DNA from: Schleiferiaceae bacterium
GTDB lineage: Bacteria > Bacteroidota > Bacteroidia > Flavobacteriales > Schleiferiaceae
Direction of reading: 5' to 3'
Assembly (NCBI GenBank): GCA_028357285.1
Contig: JAOMWM010000002.1
Location: 115,402-179,401, forward strand
Length of the DNA: 64,000 bases
Part shown: in pieces, positions 34,633 to 43,159 of the stretch
Layout of the letters: the number at the start of each line of letters is the position of its first letter
Numbering within the stretch: the first letter of the stretch is position 1
The notes under the pieces: generated by a model
The model's input: the letters and a program-made list of their open reading frames with translations, nothing else
What the model was told of the DNA's origin: nothing
Databases searched by the model: none
Translations under genes and position numbers: made by a program

Positions 34633-36390
34633 TTGATACAACTCTTTAACCATACACCTGAACTGAGCCATTACATCTATGTAGTGGCTTTTTTCTTGAT
34701 TGTCGCCGGTCTCCTTTGGGGCCGGTTCAAGGCGATGCACGTATTCGCCGCTGTGGTTATGGCCCTTATTCTTTCGGGATTTATGGGCATCAAACACATT
34801 TACGCCACCGCAGTAAACCCCTCCATCCTGACGGTGATGGCACTCATTGCGCTCACAGGTGTATTGAAAAAGACGCTGCCGTTTCATAGAATTGGTGATT
34901 TATTGGGAAAATCGTCCAAAGGATTTATGGTCCGTACCGGACTGGTTACTGCTGCGTTGAGCGGGTTCATCAACAACACGCCGGTGGTGGCACTTCTTAT
35001 TCCCATTTTAAAGTCAAAAGCGAAAGAGTACAATTGGCCCATAGGGAACTACCTCATGCCGCTTTCCTTCGCCGCCGTCGCTGGGGGCACCATCACACTC
35101 ATTGGTACTTCCACCAACCTCGTCCTCAATGGACTTATGATTGAAAACGGGATTGAAGGATTCAAATTTTGGGACTTCCTAGTTCCTGGACTTTGTGTGA
35201 CCGGCGCGGTACTGCTCACGACTGTACTTATCGCACCAATGGTGCTGAAAAAGACCACAGAAGGTGCGGATGCTGCCAAAAATGAAGAGCGGCAGTACAC
35301 GACCGAACTTAAAGTCATTCCTGGGGGAACCATGGACGGGAAAACCGTAAAGTCCGCGGGCCTTAGAAACCTCAACGACCTCTTCCTCGCAGAAATCTAC
35401 CGCAACGGCGAATTCATCTCCCCAGTTACTCCGAAGATGACTCTCCAAGCCAACGATACACTCTTCTTCACGGGCGCCCTTGACCAGGTCAACGAACTCC
35501 TCGACCTCTTCCCAAAAGGGCTTAAAACCGTCGAAGAAAAGTTCGTAGTCGATACCCGTAACGACCTGCTTGAAGTTATTGTTCCGAACAACAGCGACCT
35601 CATAGGCCGTCCTTTAAAGCAAACAAACTTTCGTGCTAGATACGACGCTGTGATTGTTGGAGTCCAACGCGAAGGACAACCCCTCAAAGGCAAGATTGGC
35701 CGCATTGCCCTACAAGCCGGAGACCTGCTCCTCTTGTCCGCTGGAGCCAATTTCACCGCCCGCAACGAACGCGAAACTCCACTGATCGCCATCAACCAAC
35801 ACAAACGTACGGCGACAGCATCTGTAGGTAGAGCACAATACTTCCTTCCCGGACTACTTATGATTGTCGGGGGTGCGCTCGTTTTACAATGGTCGTTATT
35901 GCTCTCTGTCGGTCTCATGCTTCTGTTAGGCATTGCTTGCGGCATTACCCACGCTGAAAAATTAAAGCGCGAATTCAACCTAGAACTCTACGCCCTACTC
36001 ATCCTGTCCGTCGCCTTCGGCAGCGCCGTTGTAGAAGGGGGTCACGCGGGGTTCTTCATCGAACAAATGGCCCTCCCCCCTGAGGCTTCTGCGGGAATAG
36101 TCTTATTGTTCCTTCTAACCTTGTTATTGACTAATTTCATGACCAACATCTCCGCCGTCGCAATCGCCTTCCCAATTGCTGTGGCGATGATGCAACATTA
36201 TAACCTTGGTCACCTTGAGGCATTCCTCCCTGTCGCCTTTGGAGCCAGCGCTAGTTTCCTCACTCCATCCAGTTACCAAACCCACCTTATGGTCATGGGT
36301 CCTGGCAATTATTCGAACCAAGACTTCTTGAAACTTGGATTGCCGGTGTTGGTCGTGTATAGTGCAGCAGCTTTGTGGGTTTTGTTGTAA
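34633..36390 (+). CDS. SLC13-family permease with two TrkA-C (RCK_C) domains
   Basis: This 585-aa protein begins at a TTG, 1 bp after the WecA stop codon; no ATG lies in a suitable position, as the next Met is far inside the first helix. Two membrane halves (about 8-200 and 395-585) flank two RCK_C-like regulatory domains (near 220-300 and 305-385). Motifs include FINNTPVVALLIPI and TLIGTSTNLVLNGLMI, both typical of the SLC13/DASS fold, and AFGASASFLTPSSYQTHLMV near the end. Such proteins with RCK domains carry sulfate or other anions. Four kb further on are cysC, cysD and cysN, so sulfate import is likely but inferred. Confidence 0.85.
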   Translation: MIQLFNHTPELSHYIYVVAFFLIVAGLLWGRFKAMHVFAAVVMALILSGFMGIKHIYATAVNPSILTVMALIALTGVLKKTLPFHRIGDLLGKSSKGFMVRTGLVTAALSGFINNTPVVALLIPILKSKAKEYNWPIGNYLMPLSFAAVAGGTITLIGTSTNLVLNGLMIENGIEGFKFWDFLVPGLCVTGAVLLTTVLIAPMVLKKTTEGADAAKNEERQYTTELKVIPGGTMDGKTVKSAGLRNLNDLFLAEIYRNGEFISPVTPKMTLQANDTLFFTGALDQVNELLDLFPKGLKTVEEKFVVDTRNDLLEVIVPNNSDLIGRPLKQTNFRARYDAVIVGVQREGQPLKGKIGRIALQAGDLLLLSAGANFTARNERETPLIAINQHKRTATASVGRAQYFLPGLLMIVGGALVLQWSLLLSVGLMLLLGIACGITHAEKLKREFNLELYALLILSVAFGSAVVEGGHAGFFIEQMALPPEASAGIVLLFLLTLLLTNFMTNISAVAIAFPIAVAMMQHYNLGHLEAFLPVAFGASASFLTPSSYQTHLMVMGPGNYSNQDFLKLGLPVLVVYSAAALWVLL

Positions 36391-36398
36391 ATTGAAGA

Positions 36399-36953
36399 AT
36401 GCGATTAACACTCTTTCTCATATTTCTCGCGGCCTTCGTTTCATGCTCGAGAATTAATACTCCCTCGGTCTTTTATGACGATTGTTCTGGATCTCCATTA
36501 ATTCTTAGTGATGGAATAGAAGTGTCCGACACCTTAGGTTACTTTAGTTATAAAATGCCCGATAGCAGTTGGTTACCACAACGTTATCTCGGAGAAAATA
36601 CCACTGGACTCACCATTGGGGATATCTCTTCACAAGGCCATTGGTTTTTCTTCAATGCAAGCCATTCTTTCTATACTGGTGAATGGAATTGGGAAGTAGA
36701 GCAAAAAAATGTTGAAAATGACTATAATGTCATTGAAACAGGTAATATCTCCTTACTTGGACAGGAAAGACCTTACAACATTGTTCATTTCCATGTAGAT
36801 TCACCTCAGACCATCTCCTTTTACGTAACTGTACTAGACACCCTCAAAAAGAGCAATTACACACTTAATCTCACGACAGATTACGACGAGGAATATAAAT
36901 CAAGGATTTGCGAAATGAAACCATTACTAGAAAGCTTTAGAATATTAGACTAG
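36399..36953 (+). CDS. Unknown lipoprotein
   Basis: This 184-aa protein has a lipoprotein signal (IFLAAFVSC, Cys16). The mature domain has repeating beta pattern: GYFSYKMPDSSWLPQRYL, GHWFFFNASHSFYTGEWNWE, PQTISFYVTVLDTL. It ends with a helix (CEMKPLLESFRILD). I recognise no family. It lies 8 bp after the SLC13 stop codon and so could be co-transcribed. Confidence 0.65.
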   Translation: MRLTLFLIFLAAFVSCSRINTPSVFYDDCSGSPLILSDGIEVSDTLGYFSYKMPDSSWLPQRYLGENTTGLTIGDISSQGHWFFFNASHSFYTGEWNWEVEQKNVENDYNVIETGNISLLGQERPYNIVHFHVDSPQTISFYVTVLDTLKKSNYTLNLTTDYDEEYKSRICEMKPLLESFRILD

Positions 36954-37017
36954 TTCTATGGACCAATTAATCCAAGCAGTCCACAATAAAGCCCAAGGGA
37001 TTGATTAAATTCAATGC

Positions 37018-38562
37018 ATGCCTAAGTACACGCCATTGCAAACCAAAATCAAGGTCATCTTCCTTCCTTTCCTGCTCGTCGGAATTGGAACCGTCGCAGG
37101 CTATGGCTTATTACGATGGGTGTTTGATATCCAATTAGGTATTTTAAATTGGGATGAGAAATACCTGAACTATTGGATTCCACTCATCCTTCCTTGGGCG
37201 CCCGTTCTCATCTGGATCAGACCTAGAATTCGTATTCTAAAATACCTTGAATGGAGCAGGAGTGATAACTACCTGACCATTCAATTTTTAATGTCGCTAG
37301 CCATAGGTATCCCAACAATAATCAGCCAAGAGTACCTCATACGCGCATCCTACGATCAAATTGAATTAAATGATATTCAAGAAATTCACGAACACCCTAA
37401 CGAAAAATACTTTCATCTTGACCAGTTTCTATTTAACAGGGACAAAATAGTAACTCATATCCTCTCCAAATCCATAGGGAAAAGGAACCAATACCTCAAC
37501 TTCCATCAGTACCACACCATTCCATTCAGAAACACCGATGCAGTCTACATAGGCTTCCACTACCATGAATCAATATCGAATGACCTAAGTGATGAAGAGA
37601 AAAAACAGTCTTATCGAGCATTCCTTAAATCATCATCTTTAGCTCTTGATGGGTCCGATTTTTATTCCGCCCACTACTTCGAAAAACTTTCAAAATCGGA
37701 CAACCTTGACGGTTATACGAAAGCAATCCAAGTTTCCTCAAATCATTCCATAGGTGATCAGGCCATCGTTTTAAAACCCGTCTATACCCCTTTCTCAAAT
37801 AGATTAGGTACCAAACTCCCCTGGATGATCGGCACCTTTTTAGTGGGCGTATTAATCATCTTGTTATCCCTACTCTTTTCAAAAGTAGACTCACGGGGAC
37901 TACGAAACTTTAACCAAGGAAAGCCAGTAAAAAGTGATACGCTGGACCTTTTCAAAGAGCTCTACAATCCAAACGGTCCTACACCAGCAATAGGAATTTT
38001 AATAGCACTTAATCTCATCGTCTTTATAATTACCCTTCTTTTTGGGGTGGATGCCATTTCACCTACTGCCCAGGAACTTTTAGAAGTAGGCGGCAACCGG
38101 AGGGCCAACGTTGCCAACGGCGAATATTGGAGATTGCTTACTTCCGTATTCATTCATGGAGGCATCATTCACCTAGTAATGAACCTCGTCGGAATCTTCC
38201 TGGCCGGGATGTTTTTAGAAGAGAAATTGGGCAGAAAGAATATGATACTCTATTTCCTTATTGCTGGAGTTGCAGGGAGTATAACCAGTGTGTTGTGGCA
38301 TGATAACACTGTAAGTATTGGGGCCTCAGGGGCAATTTTTGGATACTTTGGACTGCTTCTGGCCTTCAATATTTTCAAGATTATTTCCAAAGACCAACAA
38401 GGTATCATTTGGAACATCTTGATTTTCTATGGCGGAATAAGCCTACTCTTTGGAATGTTTGATGCGATTGATAATGCCGCTCATTTTGGGGGGTTGCTAA
38501 TGGGATTCATCCTTGGAGTTTTAACGGCACAAACTCAAAGAAGAAAGACCTTAAGGCCATAG
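37018..38562 (+). CDS. Rhomboid family intramembrane serine protease with long N-terminal region
   Basis: This 514-aa protein has a rhomboid core in its last 200 residues: LLTSVFIHGGIIHLVMNLVG, the catalytic Ser near 436 in GASGAIFG, and the catalytic His near 489 in AAHFGGLLMGF. The first 290 residues are unusual: two helices near the N-terminus, then an extracytoplasmic domain of some 180 residues (ESISNDLSDEEKKQSYRA), then another helix. The catalytic dyad is complete, so the protease is probably active. Substrate unknown. It stands in a single-gene context after the lipoprotein. Confidence 0.9.
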   Translation: MPKYTPLQTKIKVIFLPFLLVGIGTVAGYGLLRWVFDIQLGILNWDEKYLNYWIPLILPWAPVLIWIRPRIRILKYLEWSRSDNYLTIQFLMSLAIGIPTIISQEYLIRASYDQIELNDIQEIHEHPNEKYFHLDQFLFNRDKIVTHILSKSIGKRNQYLNFHQYHTIPFRNTDAVYIGFHYHESISNDLSDEEKKQSYRAFLKSSSLALDGSDFYSAHYFEKLSKSDNLDGYTKAIQVSSNHSIGDQAIVLKPVYTPFSNRLGTKLPWMIGTFLVGVLIILLSLLFSKVDSRGLRNFNQGKPVKSDTLDLFKELYNPNGPTPAIGILIALNLIVFIITLLFGVDAISPTAQELLEVGGNRRANVANGEYWRLLTSVFIHGGIIHLVMNLVGIFLAGMFLEEKLGRKNMILYFLIAGVAGSITSVLWHDNTVSIGASGAIFGYFGLLLAFNIFKIISKDQQGIIWNILIFYGGISLLFGMFDAIDNAAHFGGLLMGFILGVLTAQTQRRKTLRP

Positions 38563-38650
38563 CCTACAGTGGATTTTTGGCTCGCACGGCATAGGCGCCC
38601 TGGTAATTTTCATCATCTTATATTTCACCAAGATTGACGAACGACTAAAT

Positions 38651-39064
38651 TTAATTAATCCAAAGAATCGCTATGGTTTGAGAATCGCTCAAGAAATAGA
38701 CGCGGTAATGATCATCAAAGGGGTTTGAACTAATCATGGATGAATTGGCATTCAAAACTTTTAATCCGTTTCCCATTAAAAAATCATCAAACTCGTTATT
38801 CAGATAATATCCAGGTTCAATCCTTTTAAGGTGCCCACTTAGATGATTTTGAATTTGCTTGAACGATTGCTCTGTCGTTCGATATACCTCAAACTTCATC
38901 AGTGGCTCCAGGAAGCCCTCCTCCTTGCCTGATTTCAATGTTACCCATTCGAACTCAGATTGTAACTCAGCTATATCGAAGACTTCACCTATTAAAGGTT
39001 CCCGCACACAAGATCCAAGCAAGAACGAAACAAGAATAATCAAACATGTACCGACATTCCTCAT
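38651..39064 (-). CDS. Unknown small lipoprotein (third of a three-gene operon)
   Basis: This 137-aa protein has a lipoprotein signal (ILVSFLLGSC, Cys19) and a compact domain with FEVYRTTEQSFKQIQNHL and HYRVYFLSDSQTIAILWIN. I recognise no family. Its ATG overlaps the stop of the 39061 gene by 4 bp, so translation is coupled. Confidence 0.65.
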   Translation of the reverse strand: MRNVGTCLIILVSFLLGSCVREPLIGEVFDIAELQSEFEWVTLKSGKEEGFLEPLMKFEVYRTTEQSFKQIQNHLSGHLKRIEPGYYLNNEFDDFLMGNGLKVLNANSSMISSNPFDDHYRVYFLSDSQTIAILWIN

Positions 39065-39594
39065 CTCACCCTAGGCCACCAGCCTCTTTTTCTTTGAACG
39101 GCGGTTTTTCCTTCGGCCATAGGTATTTGATGAAACCGCGCAACGTCCATCAACTCGAAAGTTGAAATTTGAATAGACCAAGACTCCAATAATATGTCTT
39201 CAATGTACAAATAGGCAGAATCTACTTGGCCATCATAGGTATAACGCATTCCGGACTTTATAAAATTGGCTTGACCTGACTCCGAATGGTCATAAATGAT
39301 GGATTCTATAACCTCAGCATCAGTTCCGTCAATCACAGCGTGGTAATACGCCGTAGTATCGCGCACATCAAAAGTTGCAATCGTAGAGGTGTCCAATTCC
39401 AACCGCAACATGCACCTATGCACATCAAAATCATTCTTCACATCAACTACTACCCCGGAAAAATAAAAATCACACACCGCCTTGTACCGTACATTGACCA
39501 ATTGTTGCTCCCTATCCTGCGCTCGACTAAAAAGCACCGTCACAACCAACGTTACTAAAACAAGAACAACCGCGACTAATTTCTTCATTTTCAC
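39061..39594 (-). CDS. Unknown secreted or membrane-anchored protein (second of a three-gene operon)
   Basis: This 177-aa protein starts with a basic stretch and one hydrophobic helix (MKMKKLVAVVLVLVTLVVTVLFS). The rest has beta-like strands with Tyr-rich segments (SGMRYTYDGQVDSAYLYIED) and a basic end (VQRKRGWWPRVR). I recognise no family. It overlaps both neighbours by 4 bp. Confidence 0.6.
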   Translation of the reverse strand: MKMKKLVAVVLVLVTLVVTVLFSRAQDREQQLVNVRYKAVCDFYFSGVVVDVKNDFDVHRCMLRLELDTSTIATFDVRDTTAYYHAVIDGTDAEVIESIIYDHSESGQANFIKSGMRYTYDGQVDSAYLYIEDILLESWSIQISTFELMDVARFHQIPMAEGKTAVQRKRGWWPRVR

Positions 39595-40139
39595 TTTTCT
39601 CCTACAAACGCATAAATCCGCTCGGCAAACTCTATCCCAATCTCTTCTTTATACGCCTGAACATAGGCCAAAAGCATGCTCCTCCGCTTTTCCACACCAC
39701 CGCTTCCAATACTTTCAACGTATTCCAATAAAAGCACTGCCGCATAGGTCTGATCACTATCCGTTCTGGCAATATGATTCGCCAAATCCAAGTAAAACAT
39801 CCGCTTCTCCCCTTCAGAATGCAGCGCCAAACTCACAAAAACCGACGTTGCTCGCCACGTTTTCCTGCGCCCATCATAGCTGTCCTCAATCATCGTAGGA
39901 ATGGCCCCATCCACATCCGAAAGCAGATGATAAACCTCTTCTATATCGGGACCATTAAAGCCAAATGCATAATTCATCGACTTCAAATACCGGTCCGATT
40001 CCGCTTTGTGCGTCGGATTCAATTCCTCCCACTGCAGCATCTCCTTAGCCAGCTCATAGCCCACCTCCAATTCCGCACTTTGCGCAAATACATTCAACTG
40101 CACAAGCAGGAAAACAACCACAAAACTCAACTTTCTCAT
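39591..40139 (-). CDS. Unknown secreted helical protein (first of a three-gene operon)
   Basis: This 182-aa protein has a Sec signal (about 1-19, ending LNVFAQS), then amphipathic helices (VGYELAKEMLQWEELNPTHKAES, RMFYLDLANHIARTD). I recognise no family; the helix pattern might be TPR-like. It is first in the operon and lies 98 bp from the divergent cysC. Confidence 0.6.
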   Translation of the reverse strand: MRKLSFVVVFLLVQLNVFAQSAELEVGYELAKEMLQWEELNPTHKAESDRYLKSMNYAFGFNGPDIEEVYHLLSDVDGAIPTMIEDSYDGRRKTWRATSVFVSLALHSEGEKRMFYLDLANHIARTDSDQTYAAVLLLEYVESIGSGGVEKRRSMLLAYVQAYKEEIGIEFAERIYAFVGEK

Positions 40140-40166
40140 TTCCGAACGGCTTATTGCTGAAAGATA

Positions 40167-40210
40167 ACGAACTGCAATTAGGAATTAGTTCGTAGAAATT
40201 GGAAATTGCA
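40167..40210. promoter_or_regulatory. Nested inverted repeats between the divergent operon and cysC
   Basis: ACGAACT (40167-40173) pairs with AGTTCGT (40187-40193) across 13 bp, and the overlapping TGCAATT (40173-40179) pairs with AATTGCA (40204-40210). The 98-bp gap must carry both promoters. The repeats could be operators for the sulfate genes or alternative hairpins. Confidence 0.35.
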
Positions 40211-40237
40211 CCACTAATCAAGCAATAACAAGGCATC

Positions 40238-40840
40238 ATGGCCGAAAAGCTCCACATCATTCCACACCAACACGCGATTTCAAAAGAAGATCGCGAGCGC
40301 CAGAACGGCCATAAAGGTCATGTACTTTGGTTTACCGGTTTGAGCGGTAGTGGAAAGAGTACAGTTGCTTCAGCTGTGGAGCGTGAACTGCATCAAAAAG
40401 GTATCCGAACCTTCATCCTAGACGGGGATAATGTTCGTACCGGCCTAAACAGCGACCTTGACTTCAGCGCAGCTTCTAGAGAAGAAAACATCCGCCGCAT
40501 TGCACACGTAAGTGCGCTAATGAAAGATGCCGGTCTAGTGGTGCTAAGTGCCTTTGTAAGTCCTTACCAAAAGGACCGTGATTTCGTTAGGGAATGTGTA
40601 CAAGGTGATTTCTCAGAAATCTTCATCAGCACACCTTTAGAAGTATGCGAGCAACGCGATGTAAAAGGATTGTACGCAAAGGCAAGAGCTGGGGAAATCA
40701 GCAACTTCACCGGAATTAGCGCTCCGTTCGAAGAGCCTACCAACCCTGAGCTTGATGTGCCCACGCACAAAATGAGTATTGAAGAAGCAACCGCTATGGT
40801 TGTGGACTATATAAACACCAAAATAGCACTCGATCAATGA
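40238..40840 (+). CDS. cysC: Adenylylsulfate kinase
   Basis: This 200-aa protein has Walker A GLSGSGKST (near 34-42), DGDNVRTGLNSDL, the FVSPYQKDRDFVRE segment, and STPLEVCEQRDVKGLYAKAR followed by FTGISAPFEEP, all APS-kinase signatures. It phosphorylates adenylylsulfate to PAPS in the cytoplasm. It is first in the cysC-cysD-cysN operon; its stop overlaps the cysD start by 4 bp. No PAPS reductase is in the window, so PAPS may serve sulfation or assimilation encoded elsewhere. Confidence 0.96.
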   Translation: MAEKLHIIPHQHAISKEDRERQNGHKGHVLWFTGLSGSGKSTVASAVERELHQKGIRTFILDGDNVRTGLNSDLDFSAASREENIRRIAHVSALMKDAGLVVLSAFVSPYQKDRDFVRECVQGDFSEIFISTPLEVCEQRDVKGLYAKARAGEISNFTGISAPFEEPTNPELDVPTHKMSIEEATAMVVDYINTKIALDQ

Positions 40841-41742
40841 GTAACTATTCACTAACACACCTTGAAGAGTTAGAGGCAGAAGCGATCTACGTGATTCGTG
40901 AAGTCTATGCCCAATTCGACAACCCAGCCATCCTCTTCTCAGGAGGTAAGGACAGTATCGTTGTAGCCCATTTGGCCCGCAAAGCATTCTGGCCAGCGAA
41001 GATTCCATTCCCTTTCGTGCATATCGATACGGGGCATAATTTCCCGGAGACCATGGCTTTTAGAAACCAGCTGATCAAAGACCTCGGGGTCCAATTGGTC
41101 GTTGGTTCCGTCCAGGAATCCATAGATGAAGGCGCCGTAGCAGAAGAGACCGGCATCAACGCCTCCAGAAACGCCCTCCAGACCACTACCCTGCTCGATA
41201 CCATAGAGCGCAACAACTTTGATGCCTGTATGGGTGGTGCACGCCGCGATGAAGAGAAAGCCCGTGCCAAAGAGCGCTTCTTTTCGCACCGCGACGACTT
41301 TGGTCAGTGGGACCCAAAAAACCAGCGTCCCGAGCTTTGGAACCTGTTCAACGGTAAGAAGCGCATGGGAGAAAACTTCCGCGTGTTCCCTATCTCCAAC
41401 TGGACAGAGATGGACGTCTGGCAATACATCCTCCAGGAAAACATCGCCATTCCAGAACTCTACTTTGCCAAAGAGCGCAACGTCATCTGGAGACACGGTT
41501 CCTGGCTTCCCATGAGCGAATTCATCACCCTTCGTGAGGGCGACGAGCCACAAATGAAAATGGTGCGCTTCCGTACCCTAGGTGACATCACCATCACCGG
41601 CGGACAAGAAAGCGACGCGGATACTCTAGAAAAAATTGTTCAGGAAGTGGCCTCTTCTCGTCAAACGGAGCGCGGTAACCGCGAGGACGACAAGCGCAGT
41701 GAAAGCGCCATGGAAGACCGCAAACGTCAGGGATACTTCTAA
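40837..41742 (+). CDS. cysD: Sulfate adenylyltransferase subunit 2
   Basis: This 301-aa protein has the PP-loop SGGKDS (35-40), HIDTGHNFPE, GGARRDEEKARAKER and the closing KRQGYF, all typical of CysD. With CysN it makes adenylylsulfate from ATP and sulfate. Length is normal for the family (about 300 aa). Confidence 0.97.
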   Translation: MSNYSLTHLEELEAEAIYVIREVYAQFDNPAILFSGGKDSIVVAHLARKAFWPAKIPFPFVHIDTGHNFPETMAFRNQLIKDLGVQLVVGSVQESIDEGAVAEETGINASRNALQTTTLLDTIERNNFDACMGGARRDEEKARAKERFFSHRDDFGQWDPKNQRPELWNLFNGKKRMGENFRVFPISNWTEMDVWQYILQENIAIPELYFAKERNVIWRHGSWLPMSEFITLREGDEPQMKMVRFRTLGDITITGGQESDADTLEKIVQEVASSRQTERGNREDDKRSESAMEDRKRQGYF

Positions 41743-41765
41743 CCATCAAAGCACTAAAAACCCAG

Positions 41766-43043
41766 ATGGAAAACACATTCGATACCAATTCTTACCTCAA
41801 TATGGAACTCCTTCGCTTCACTACTGCCGGTAGTGTGGACGATGGGAAATCAACCTTAATTGGACGACTCCTTTACGATAGTAAAAGCATCTTCGAGGAC
41901 CAAGTCGCCCAAATTGAAGCAACCTCTACCAAAAGAGGACTCGACCACGTTGACCTTAGCCTCTTCACAGACGGTCTCAAGGACGAACGCGAGCAAGGCA
42001 TCACCATTGATGTGGCCTACCGCTACTTTGCCACACCAAAGCGCAAGTTCATCATTGCAGATACCCCTGGACACGTTCAGTACACCCGCAATATGGTCAC
42101 TGGTGCTTCCACCGCCAACCTTGCCCTCATCCTCGTGGATGCGCGCAAAGGCGTGATCGAACAAACCAAGCGCCACACCTTCATTGCTTCCCTCCTTCAA
42201 ATCCCACACGTCTTCGTATGTATCAACAAGATGGACCTCGTAGACTACAGTCAGGAAGCCTACGATAGAGTGGTTAAGGAGTACACCGACTTCGCTGCGA
42301 AACTCAATGTTCAGGATGTCCGATTCATCCCCATGTCCGCCCTACACGGCGATAACGTAGTCACCCGCAGTGAACACATGACCTGGTACGAAGGGGGCAC
42401 ACTCCTTCACAACCTTGAAACCGTGCACATCTCTGCAGATTACAACCTGCGCGATTGCCGCTTCCCTGTACAAACCGTCATCCGTCCACACACAGACGAA
42501 TACCATGATTTCAGAGGCTATGCAGGTCGCGTTGCGGGAGGAATTTTCAAAAAAGGAGATAAAGTGGTTGCCTTACCGTCCGGATTGGAGAGTAAAATCT
42601 CTGGTATTCACACCTTAACTGGAGAATTAGAAGAAGCCTTTCCGCCGATGTCCGTGACCATCACATTAGAAGATGATATCGACATCAGTCGTGGAGACAT
42701 GCTTGTACGCAGTGAAAACCGCCCTGAAGCTCAGCAAGACCTGGACGTGATGCTCTGCTGGCTCAATGCCACACCGCCGCGGCCACGTGCTAAATATGTC
42801 CTGAAACAAACCACAGCCGATGCCCGTGCGATGATCACTGAGATCACCTACAAGATGGATATCAACACCCTTCATAGGTTAGAAGAGGACAAGGATATTA
42901 AGATGAATGATATCGCCCGTGTAAAGATTCGCTCTACCAAGCCCATCTTCGCAGATGAGTACAATCAAAACCGAGTCACAGGGTCATTGATTCTAGTGGA
43001 TGAAACTACGAATGAGACGGTTGCTGCGGGGATGATTCGGTAA
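41766..43043 (+). CDS. cysN: Sulfate adenylyltransferase subunit 1 (GTPase)
   Basis: This 425-aa protein has translation-factor-type GTPase motifs: GSVDDGKSTLIGRLLYD (G1, near 22-38), DTPGHVQYTRNM (G3) and NKMDLVDY (G4). Beta-barrel domains II and III follow. GTP hydrolysis drives adenylylsulfate formation with CysD. There is no C-terminal CysC fusion, in line with the free cysC gene. It is followed by a strong terminator. Confidence 0.97.
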   Translation: MENTFDTNSYLNMELLRFTTAGSVDDGKSTLIGRLLYDSKSIFEDQVAQIEATSTKRGLDHVDLSLFTDGLKDEREQGITIDVAYRYFATPKRKFIIADTPGHVQYTRNMVTGASTANLALILVDARKGVIEQTKRHTFIASLLQIPHVFVCINKMDLVDYSQEAYDRVVKEYTDFAAKLNVQDVRFIPMSALHGDNVVTRSEHMTWYEGGTLLHNLETVHISADYNLRDCRFPVQTVIRPHTDEYHDFRGYAGRVAGGIFKKGDKVVALPSGLESKISGIHTLTGELEEAFPPMSVTITLEDDIDISRGDMLVRSENRPEAQQDLDVMLCWLNATPPRPRAKYVLKQTTADARAMITEITYKMDINTLHRLEEDKDIKMNDIARVKIRSTKPIFADEYNQNRVTGSLILVDETTNETVAAGMIR

Positions 43044-43067
43044 GTTCATCTAGAATTAGAAATAGAG

Positions 43068-43098
43068 AAGCCCAACCCTTGTGTTGGGCTTTTTTTGT
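43068..43098 (+). terminator. Intrinsic terminator of cysCDN
   Basis: A perfect 9-bp stem (43068-43076 with 43083-43091, 6-nt loop), rich in G+C, is followed by a T-run of 7 more bases. It lies 24 bp after the cysN stop codon and bounds the accessory patch on the left. Confidence 0.92.
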
Positions 43099-43159
43099 GC
43101 AAAACGTAGAGTTATTAACGATTCTAGCATGTTGGAAGCATAAGGTCTAATTTGATGGA

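Noticed and set aside
38555..38728. A 57-codon plus-strand frame containing a hydrophobic helix after the rhomboid gene
   Set aside because: It has no start codon and runs into the opposite-strand lipoprotein gene; it could be a gene remnant but there is too little to support that.
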